From CAYOVG01 sp964407285 (GTDB taxonomy: Bacteria > Desulfobacterota > Syntrophobacteria > Syntrophobacterales > Syntrophobacteraceae): DNA of 8,831 nucleotides. The DNA lies in assembly GCA_964407285.1 (NCBI GenBank), contig CAYOVG010000301.1, positions 1 through 8,831 of the forward strand, written 5' to 3'. Of this stretch, positions 1-4,892 are shown one piece after another. Under the pieces are notes generated by a model that saw only the letters and a program-made list of their open reading frames with translations, made no database searches and was not told the DNA's origin. Both the position numbers and the translations under genes were made by a program. The number at the start of each line of letters is the position of its first letter. Position 1 is the stretch's first letter.

Positions 1-16
1 GAGATACACTTATGAC

Positions 17-107
17 TTACGGGAACCCGAACCCGCAACTCGTAACCCGCAACGCGTTTTACGGGAACCCAAACCCGCAACGCGTAACCCGCAACGCGCA
101 ACGCGTT
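17..107. repeat. Two-copy tandem repeat, 42 and 49 bp
   Basis: Copy 1 (17-58) and copy 2 (59-107) both begin TTACGGGAACCC and end in the palindrome AACGCGTT. Copy 2 differs by a few substitutions and a 7-base duplication of CAACGCG near its end. Inside each copy the shorter phrase AACCCGCAAC recurs, so this looks like a small degenerate array grown by slippage. It lies 42 bases before the dipeptidase start, where a promoter would be expected. A reading frame through it (from 12) just encodes a repeated 14-residue phrase and runs into the dipeptidase gene, so it is not called as a gene. Confidence 0.85.
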
Positions 108-148
108 TTGCAGATAATCAATCGAATCAAGTTCAGGAGGGATGTTGT

Positions 149-886
149 TTGTTTATGCACAAGAGGTCTTCGTTCGTTCTGCTTGTACCGGTACTGGCAT
201 GTTTGATTGTCGTTTTCCACGGAGGGGAGGCGGGAGCAATGACCGATAACAAACGAGGAACAGGACCGGGTAACGGGAAGGTGTGCGAACTGGAAGACAA
301 GTTCATAAAGGCCGGACTCGTCAATATCAGGGAAATCGACGATTCAATCCTGGTAGACCTCAAATACGCCTGCACCCGGAACTTCATGAACGCCAACGTC
401 TACGGCGACATCAAAGACGGCTACCTCAGGAAGGATGCGGCGTTGATGCTGAAGAAAGCAAGCGAACTCCTGAAGGCCCGCAACCCTGAACTCAGACTGC
501 TCGTCGTGGATGGATGCCGGCCGCGAAGCGTTCAGCGGCGCATGTGGGAGATCGTCAAGGGAACGCCCATGCAGAAGTACGTCGCCAATCCCGCCGCGGC
601 GTCCATGCACAACTACGGAATGGCGGTCGACCTCACCCTCGCCGCTCCGGATGGGACCCGCCTGGATATGGGGACCCCTATGGACCACTTCGGGGAACTG
701 GCGCAACCGGCGCTGGAAGCAAGATTTCTGAAAGCGGGAAAACTGACCGAAGATCAAGTAAAGAACCGAAGACTGCTGAGAGATGTCATGACCAAAGCCG
801 GATTCCAGGTCCTCTCCATCGAATGGTGGCATTTCAACGCCTGCGACAGGAAGGTCGTCAAAAGCCGGTACGGAGTCATCGAATAA
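149..886 (+). CDS. ddpX: Exported D-Ala-D-Ala dipeptidase, VanX/DdpX type (peptidase M15D)
   Basis: Zinc dipeptidase expected to hydrolyse D-alanyl-D-alanine, in the periplasm judging by the signal peptide. Numbering is from the TTG at 149 (245 aa). Residues 4-30 form a signal peptide: basic start, hydrophobic core, probable cleavage near AGA/MTD. The M15D motifs are present: DGCRPR (121-126) with the active-site Arg, SMHNYGMAVDLTL (152-164) supplying zinc ligands H154 and D161, LDMGTPMD (172-179), and EWWHF (225-229) supplying the catalytic Glu and third ligand H228. The AGGAGG at 135-140 lies 8 bases before TTG 149 and 14 before ATG 155; TTG is preferred by spacing, but ATG 155 would only remove two residues. 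No vanH/vanA-like ligase lies nearby, so a role in peptidoglycan turnover or D-Ala recovery is more likely than glycopeptide resistance (inference). Nothing essential is missing. Confidence 0.93.
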   Translation: MFMHKRSSFVLLVPVLACLIVVFHGGEAGAMTDNKRGTGPGNGKVCELEDKFIKAGLVNIREIDDSILVDLKYACTRNFMNANVYGDIKDGYLRKDAALMLKKASELLKARNPELRLLVVDGCRPRSVQRRMWEIVKGTPMQKYVANPAAASMHNYGMAVDLTLAAPDGTRLDMGTPMDHFGELAQPALEARFLKAGKLTEDQVKNRRLLRDVMTKAGFQVLSIEWWHFNACDRKVVKSRYGVIE

Positions 887-908
887 GAAGGCTCATTCCG
901 TTTTATCT

Positions 909-922
909 CGCCCTCCGGGGCG
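909..922. terminator. Small GC hairpin after the dipeptidase gene, weak terminator candidate
   Basis: CGCCC (909-913) and GGGCG (918-922) make a perfect 5-bp stem around a TCCG loop, 22 bases after the stop codon. No T-tract follows, so intrinsic termination is doubtful. Confidence 0.25.
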
Positions 923-926
923 TAAA

Positions 927-955
927 TTGATTCTCCCTTTTCGCGGCATTAGATT
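927..955 (+). promoter_or_regulatory. Candidate sigma-70 promoter for the synthase gene
   Basis: TTGATT (927-932), a 17-base spacer, then TAGATT (950-955). Each hexamer matches four of six consensus positions and the spacing is optimal. Transcription from here would give a leader of about 200 bases before the ATG at 1162, containing the hairpins at 982-1035 and 1083-1108. Assigned by eye only. Confidence 0.35.
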
Positions 956-981
956 TCAATATAAAGGCCCAATCGCGAGAA

Positions 982-1035
982 GCCCGCACGAGCGCGCATG
1001 CGAATGCACAGTTGCATACGCGCGCCCGTGCGGGC
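982..1035. promoter_or_regulatory. Long imperfect hairpin in the leader of the synthase gene
   Basis: GCCCGCACG (982-990) pairs with CGTGCGGGC (1027-1035). After one A/C mismatch, GCGCGC (992-997) pairs with GCGCGC (1020-1025). After a small internal loop, ATGCA (1004-1008) pairs with TGCAT (1013-1017) around a CAGT loop. That gives about 20 base pairs in 54 bases. No T-tract follows, so it is not a simple terminator. Just after it are near-identical direct repeats, GGCCGCGCTTCCTCG (1036-1050) and GGCCGCTTCCTCG (1055-1067). It could be a leader RNA element or a palindromic intergenic repeat. Confidence 0.55.
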
Positions 1036-1082
1036 GGCCGCGCTTCCTCGGGAAGGCCGCTTCCTCGCCGGGGCGGCATACC

Positions 1083-1108
1083 TTCGGGCATGTTCGGACA
1101 TGCCCGGA
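1083..1108. promoter_or_regulatory. Second leader hairpin, perfect 9-bp stem
   Basis: CGGGCATGT (1085-1093) and ACATGCCCG (1098-1106) form a perfect stem around TCGG, extendable by a T-G wobble and a T-A pair to 1083/1108. It ends 53 bases before the ATG at 1162 and does not cover the ribosome binding site. As DNA it is also a good inverted-repeat operator candidate; sequence alone cannot separate the two. Confidence 0.5.
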
Positions 1109-1161
1109 CACTCCGTGGGCTCGCGGCAAAACTCTATCCGTGTGGAAGGGACGAATACACG

Positions 1162-2187
1162 ATGTCGCATAAGACGGACGGCAGCGTCGGGATTGCCGCA
1201 ATCGGTTGTTATATCCCGAAAAACACTATCTTAAGCGAGGAAATCGCTCAGAAGGCGGGGATTCCCCCGCATGTGTTGACGGAGAAAATCGGCATGCGGA
1301 AGAAGCCCGTGGCGGATTCCGTGGAACAGCCCAGCGCCATGGCGCTTGCCGCCGCCGGGGCCGCTCTCGAAAAAGCGCACATCGCCCCCGACGACCTGGG
1401 CCTTATCATCTACTGCGGTTCGACTCCACAGGATTACCTCCTCTGGTCCGCGTCGGCGAAGCTTCAACACTCCCTGCAGGCGAAAAACGCATTCGCTTTC
1501 GAACTGACGAACGCCTGCAACGGCCTCAATATCGGTATGAAAGTAGCTCACGACATGCTCCTCCAGGACCCGAATCTTCGCTACGCTCTCGTCGCATCCG
1601 CCGACAAGTACTCGCCATTCATCGACTACACGGACCCTGAAAACATCTCCGTCTTTCATATGGCGGACGCTGCCGCCGCCGTCGTCTTGCGCCGGGATGA
1701 ACCCACGAACGGGATCGCTTCGTATTTTCAGATGACGGACGGCTCCTACGCCGACTACGTCAAGATAAAGCACGGCGGAACAATGCATCCCTACTCCGGG
1801 GCTGGTGGTGAAACTCCGGAGCGACAATTGTTTTTCGCGGAAAACCCCAAGGAATTGAGCAACATTCTGACCAGGGTCTACCACGACAACTATGTCGCCG
1901 CCATCCGCCGCGCCCTGGAGCAATGCGGCCGTAGCGTGGAGGATGTCGATTTCCTGTTCACCAACCAGGTCAAGGCGTCCACCATGGCGTCCATCCTGGA
2001 ATCCCTGGGAATTCCTCCGGCGAAGACGTTCAGGAGCCTGGAAAATTACGGCCATATGGGGACCGTCGATACGCTTTTCGCCCTTTCCCTGTTCCTGGAA
2101 GCAGGGGGGATTCCGCCCGGCAGCCTTGTGGTGCTTGCGAGCAGCGGCATCGGCTTCTCCTGGGCCGCGATGGTGTTGCAGTTTTGA
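1162..2187 (+). CDS. Ketoacyl-ACP synthase III-like protein (FabH/thiolase fold), divergent active site
   Basis: 341 aa from ATG 1162, with AAGGG at 1146-1150 eleven bases upstream. The frame stays open back to 1012, but that extension crosses the hairpin leader and is low-complexity, so it is rejected. Family features: an N-terminal 'IAAIGCYIP' strand (11-19), the nucleophile elbow ELTNACNGLN (114-123) with C119 at the catalytic Cys position, HMADAAAAVVL (166-176) in place of the usual GDGAGA-V-L, and the C-terminal ASSGIGFSWAAMVL (326-339). FabH has a Cys-His-Asn triad. Here the 'HQAN' position reads TNQV (N268) and the 'GNTS' position reads GHMG (H298), so His and Asn seem exchanged or lost. 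It may catalyse a Claisen-type condensation or acyl transfer on CoA or ACP thioesters; the substrate is unknown. No acyl carrier protein or other fatty-acid gene adjoins it, so it is unlikely to be the housekeeping FabH. The two cupin genes follow on the same strand. Confidence 0.85.
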   Translation: MSHKTDGSVGIAAIGCYIPKNTILSEEIAQKAGIPPHVLTEKIGMRKKPVADSVEQPSAMALAAAGAALEKAHIAPDDLGLIIYCGSTPQDYLLWSASAKLQHSLQAKNAFAFELTNACNGLNIGMKVAHDMLLQDPNLRYALVASADKYSPFIDYTDPENISVFHMADAAAAVVLRRDEPTNGIASYFQMTDGSYADYVKIKHGGTMHPYSGAGGETPERQLFFAENPKELSNILTRVYHDNYVAAIRRALEQCGRSVEDVDFLFTNQVKASTMASILESLGIPPAKTFRSLENYGHMGTVDTLFALSLFLEAGGIPPGSLVVLASSGIGFSWAAMVLQF

Positions 2188-2263
2188 TCCGCTGTCTAAT
2201 TTTTTTTCATAAGCAGCAGTTCCGGACATTTTCAGCGAGTTGAAGCTTTGAACGATTTGCATG

Positions 2264-2283
2264 GTATGCGGTTCAGAGCATAC
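2264..2283. repeat. Short inverted repeat between synthase and cupin
   Basis: GTATGC (2264-2269) and GCATAC (2278-2283) are perfect 6-base arms with an 8-base loop. This is the only clear structure in the 174 bases between the synthase stop and the small frame at 2362. Role unknown; it could be chance. Confidence 0.3.
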
Positions 2284-2361
2284 GGCTGAAAGCCCCTGCT
2301 TCCCCGTCTCGTAAAGCCGTTTCTGTTCACTTCCGTCCTTTCCGTCCCCGGCAGGCTGGAT

Positions 2362-2487
2362 ATGGCGATTGAATTGAGATACTATCGGTATGAACGATGG
2401 CGTTTCTCCCGAAGCGGCGGGAGCAATCCGGCGAAATACCGGATGACGCGGCTGGAACAACTTATCAGGCAAGGAATAGAGCTTTGA
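2362..2487 (+). CDS. Possible 41-aa basic small protein overlapping the cupin start
   Basis: ATG 2362 opens 41 codons rich in Arg and Tyr (YYRYERWRFSR at 7-17) and ends TGA at 2485-2487. That stop overlaps the TTG start of the cupin in a TTGA junction, an arrangement typical of translationally coupled genes. The only upstream ribosome-binding hint is a weak AGG at 2353-2355. The frame has no recognisable domain and may be chance. The main reason to list it is that it would explain how the TTG-started cupin is translated. Confidence 0.22.
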   Translation: MAIELRYYRYERWRFSRSGGSNPAKYRMTRLEQLIRQGIEL

Positions 2488-2798
2488 ATATCTTCTCGAA
2501 CATACCCGATACCCTGCCGGAAGAACTCTTCGAGGACGTAGCCCCGGAAGCGACCGGAGTGCGCATCGAGCGGATCGTCTCCCAGGCCCATGCCTCCCCT
2601 CCGGGTTTCTGGTACGACCAGGAGAAGAGCGAATGGGTCATGGTGCTCGCGGGGAGCGCGGGGCTTTCCTTCGAGGGCAGTGACGACGTCATGGTTTTGA
2701 AACCCGGCGATTACGTCAATATTCCCGCCCGCACGAGGCACAGGGTGGAATGGACGGACCCGCACGAGAAGACCGTCTGGCTTGCGGTCCACTACTGA
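2484..2798 (+). CDS. Small cupin protein lacking the HxH metal ligands
   Basis: 104 aa from TTG 2484, with AAGGA (2471-2475) eight bases upstream. An alternative ATG at 2397 would add 29 residues unlike the family, which as I recall it starts 'MNIF..IP..LPEE' exactly at the TTG. One cupin domain fills residues 25-104. In motif 1, where metal cupins have HxH, this protein has PPGFWYDQ (39-46), followed by EW (50-51). Motif 2 reads GDYVNIPARTRH (75-86), so only H86 remains of the usual ligands. The ending TVWLAVHY is typical of this family. It probably either binds no metal or binds it differently; function unknown. It lies 67 bases before the second cupin on the same strand. Confidence 0.85.
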   Translation: MNIFSNIPDTLPEELFEDVAPEATGVRIERIVSQAHASPPGFWYDQEKSEWVMVLAGSAGLSFEGSDDVMVLKPGDYVNIPARTRHRVEWTDPHEKTVWLAVHY

Positions 2799-2865
2799 AT
2801 GAACGCGGCGTCGGGAATATCGTTTGTATCGCTTACGATACGAGAAGCGCGGGAGGGAGCGCATA

Positions 2866-3234
2866 ATGGCGATAAAGAGCAGATACGAGGAAATCCGGCC
2901 CTATATCACGAAGGACGGTTCGGAAATACGTGAACTGATGCACCCGTCCGTCCAGGGCAACAGACTGCAGAGCCTGGCGGAAGCCACCGTGCCTCCCGGA
3001 GCGACAACCGTCCCGCACCACCATCCCCGGTCGGAAGAGATTTACCATATCACGCACGGGGCGGGGGAGATGACGCTCGGGGAGGACCAGTTCGAGGTGA
3101 CCGCCGGAGACACTGTCTGCATTCCGCCCGGAACGCGCCACCGCATCAGGAACACGGGACGAGCCCCCCTGAGAGTCCTGTGTTGCTGCTCGCCTCCCTA
3201 CTCCCATGATGACACATTGCTGGATGAATCGTAA
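2866..3234 (+). CDS. Small metal-binding cupin protein
   Basis: 122 aa from ATG 2866, preceded by GGAGGGAG (2852-2859) with six bases of spacing. This site is far better than anything before the upstream start at 2824, so the short form is chosen. It is a single cupin domain with both motifs complete. Motif 1 starts at G45 and has H51, H53 and E58 as ligands, ending at G65. Motif 2 is GDTVCIPPGTRHRIRN (81-96), with H92 as fourth ligand. Three consecutive Cys (106-108) follow in the last strand, which may give extra metal or redox chemistry. Likely a cytoplasmic mononuclear metalloprotein: dioxygenase, isomerase or small-molecule sensor cannot be told apart. Probably co-transcribed with the preceding metal-poor cupin. 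Confidence 0.88.
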   Translation: MAIKSRYEEIRPYITKDGSEIRELMHPSVQGNRLQSLAEATVPPGATTVPHHHPRSEEIYHITHGAGEMTLGEDQFEVTAGDTVCIPPGTRHRIRNTGRAPLRVLCCCSPPYSHDDTLLDES

Positions 3235-3704
3235 TCGCGACAAACATTGATTCTTGATAAGACCAACGGCGCAAGCGGCCCGCCAGGTAATGCGATTTCC
3301 CCGTTTCTTTTACTGTAAGATCCGTACGCATTGCTCCCGAGGTTGATACCGAGACGGAATCCGATATCGGGAGTACAGCCCTCCCAAAAGCACTGCCCGG
3401 CGCCGGCGATGAAACAACTGGCCCGGCTCGGCCCGCAACACATCAAGCAGTTGAGATAACATCCAATTCCAGATCATTCTACAAGCCTCATTCCGTTGGA
3501 ATAAGTATTTTTCCTCATTTTGTCGGAGTAAAATTCTCTTTACTGTTAGGTATGCGCCAATACGTATTCTTAAGCGGACGCAAAGTTACATGGAGCAAAG
3601 TAGCTCGAAGTAGAGAAATTACTACGGCGGAACCCTTCCGTTGCTTGCCTCGGAGGAGTGCGTTACGTTGGCCGCCACCCGTTTAAGCAAAGAGGAGAAG
3701 AGGT
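3235..3704. other. 470-base gap without a convincing gene
   Basis: The first half is of normal composition. Its minus strand is open from about 3473 to 3198 and encodes a Cys-rich stretch, but it has a poor start, overlaps the cupin 3' end and matches nothing I know. The second half (about 3474-3570) is AT-rich and probably carries the promoter of the membrane-protein gene, although I cannot pick convincing -35/-10 hexamers. A perfect 10-base palindrome, AATACGTATT, sits at 3559-3568 and could be an operator. Just upstream of the gene, CGGAA (3628-3632) pairs with TTCCG (3636-3640). Confidence 0.6.
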
Positions 3705-4541
3705 ATGATCAGTATAAATGAGCAAAATTATAGAAAGAGAGCATCGGACGTAACCGTTCTGTTTGCCATTCTCACTTCTATTGTACTATTCGTGGGCGCG
3801 TGGCAAAGTGCGCTTATCCTGGCCGGGTTTCTCGTCGTCTCACTCGTTTTCCTGGCCGCGGCAAAGGAAGCGCCGGCGCTTTTCCAACTGCTGTTCGCCT
3901 TGGCGATGCCGCTGAATGCAGTGTTATGGGCATGGGATTTGTTCAAAAACTTATCAGTTTACGACGAACTGACGCATGCCGTAACCATACTGGCGCTGAC
4001 GGCGGTGGTAGGTTTTTATGTCTACAAGCCGATGTTCCCGGTCTTCGGCAAAAGGCTTCTCGCATTCAGCATCGTCACGTTGGGGATGGCCATGGGCGCT
4101 CTTTGGGAAATCGTGGAATGGGTTGGCTTTTACTTCTTTTTTCCTGTAGAAATGAAAGGTTTGGTGGATACGATCCTGGATCTCATTTCCGATGCAATGG
4201 GGGCTGCAATTGCAGCGCATCTCGTACTCCAGGCTTCCAAGATGCAGGATTACGCCGAACCTGTTCCTGAATGGCGGTTCCAACGCAACGTCAACATCAA
4301 CTACGTCGGAGCGCAAGAGTTGATGCAGGTAGCAGGAATCAGCGAAGGCGCTGCCCATAAGGTTGTTGAGTACCGCTACCAACATGGTCCATTCTCCAGT
4401 TGCGATGATCTCGACAAAGTCTTCGGCCTCGACCGACAGGAGGTTCAAAAGCTCAAGAATAGAGTGATATGCGAAAACACTCCCGGGGATCGGCACATAG
4501 AAGTAAAAAGCCGGCATGGTTCGAAACAGGGCAGCACTTAA
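3705..4541 (+). CDS. YjdF/DUF2238-type membrane protein fused to a ComEA-like helix-hairpin-helix domain
   Basis: 278 aa from ATG 3705, with a strong purine-rich site (GAGGAGAAGAGG, 3692-3703). Residues 15-175 hold about six hydrophobic segments: roughly 15-32, 35-53, 58-77, 91-107, 117-145 and 153-175. Charged motifs between or inside the helices resemble the YjdF/DUF2238 family: YDELTH (86-91), WEIVEW (134-139) and D155-x3-D159 with SDAMGA (162-167). After a short linker, residues 195-254 match the ComEA type of HhH: VNINYVGAQEL, then VAGISEGAAHKVVEYR (209-224), HGPFSSCDDL (227-236), and VFGLDRQEVQKL (239-250). In ComEA that domain binds double-stranded DNA. The membrane family has no known activity. 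No competence or pilus gene is visible nearby. Whether the HhH faces the periplasm or cytoplasm depends on helix count, which I cannot fix by eye. The tail (255-278) is basic and probably disordered. Confidence 0.82.
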   Translation: MISINEQNYRKRASDVTVLFAILTSIVLFVGAWQSALILAGFLVVSLVFLAAAKEAPALFQLLFALAMPLNAVLWAWDLFKNLSVYDELTHAVTILALTAVVGFYVYKPMFPVFGKRLLAFSIVTLGMAMGALWEIVEWVGFYFFFPVEMKGLVDTILDLISDAMGAAIAAHLVLQASKMQDYAEPVPEWRFQRNVNINYVGAQELMQVAGISEGAAHKVVEYRYQHGPFSSCDDLDKVFGLDRQEVQKLKNRVICENTPGDRHIEVKSRHGSKQGST

Positions 4542-4543
4542 GC

Positions 4544-4635
4544 CGTCGCCCCCGCGAAGTTTGTCCCCGCGCAGGCGGGGAGCGTGGGGCCGGGAAACCT
4601 TGAAATGCCTGGATTCCCGCTTGCGCCGGGATGAC
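4544..4635. repeat. REP-like palindromic intergenic repeat
   Basis: Two hairpins lie within 90 bases of the membrane-protein stop. CCCCGC (4565-4570) and GCGGGG (4575-4580) form a perfect stem with a GCAG loop. TCCCG (4615-4619) and CGGGA (4627-4631) form a second in the phrase GGATTCCCGC...CGGGATGACG. Read on the minus strand this phrase gives the peptide VIPAQAGIQ, a well-known spurious translation of a widespread palindromic repeat in Proteobacteria. It lies between convergent genes, the usual place for such repeats, and may also help end transcription. Exact ends are uncertain. Confidence 0.75.
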
Positions 4636-4654
4636 GATGAGTCCTCTCGAGTGT

Positions 4655-4799
4655 TGCCTCAAACACATGGTTTATGAACCATGCCAAAAAGATAAACCAT
4701 GTCAGGCAGACCGCCTATCACCGTGGAAGCGGGAGTGCGCCGTTCTCGTTTATGACTGCCTGGAAGAAGAGGGGCAAAACCAGGTAACGGCGCACTCCC
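4655..4799. other. Dense nested inverted-repeat element; candidate structured RNA or small mobile repeat
   Basis: Left module: ACATGGTTTAT (4665-4675) is perfectly complementary to ATAAACCATGT (4692-4702), extended after an internal loop by TGCCT (4655-4659) with AGGCA (4704-4708). A competing short hairpin uses CATGGTT (4666-4672) and AACCATG (4677-4683). Right module: GGGAGTGCGCCGTT (4731-4744) is perfectly complementary to AACGGCGCACTCCC (4786-4799), enclosing CCTGG (4759-4763) with CCAGG (4780-4784). A cross-module pairing, CAGGCAG (4703-4709) with CTGCCTG (4756-4762), competes with both. GTTTATGA occurs in each module (4670, 4748). No T-tract follows on either strand, so these are not standard terminators. 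The position between convergent genes and beside a REP-like repeat favours a repeat family; the competing pairings leave RNA open. Confidence 0.6.
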
Positions 4800-4892
4800 C
4801 CGAGATCAGCCTGTCATGTCGTCGTCAAAGGTCGGTCTCAAATCCTGCTTTCCAAACAGCAAGCAGCAAGGATCTACCCCGATTCCGGCATC

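Noticed and set aside
149..886. Glycopeptide-resistance gene of the vanX type.
   Set aside because: The enzyme family is right, but no vanH, vanA-like ligase or VanRS regulator is nearby, so a resistance role is not supported.
2200..2207. Run of eight T after the synthase stop, suggesting a terminator.
   Set aside because: No stable stem precedes it, only a 3-4 bp possibility.
1231..2472. 413-codon minus-strand frame opposite the synthase gene.
   Set aside because: It is antisense to a clear family member; its length follows from the codon bias of the real gene.
3198..3473. Minus-strand open stretch with a Cys-rich translation ending in a DIGFRL-like phrase, faintly like the end of formylglycine-generating-enzyme domains.
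   Set aside because: Only a few residues resemble that family, it has a TTG start without a good ribosome site, and it overlaps the cupin 3' end. It may be a gene remnant but cannot be supported.
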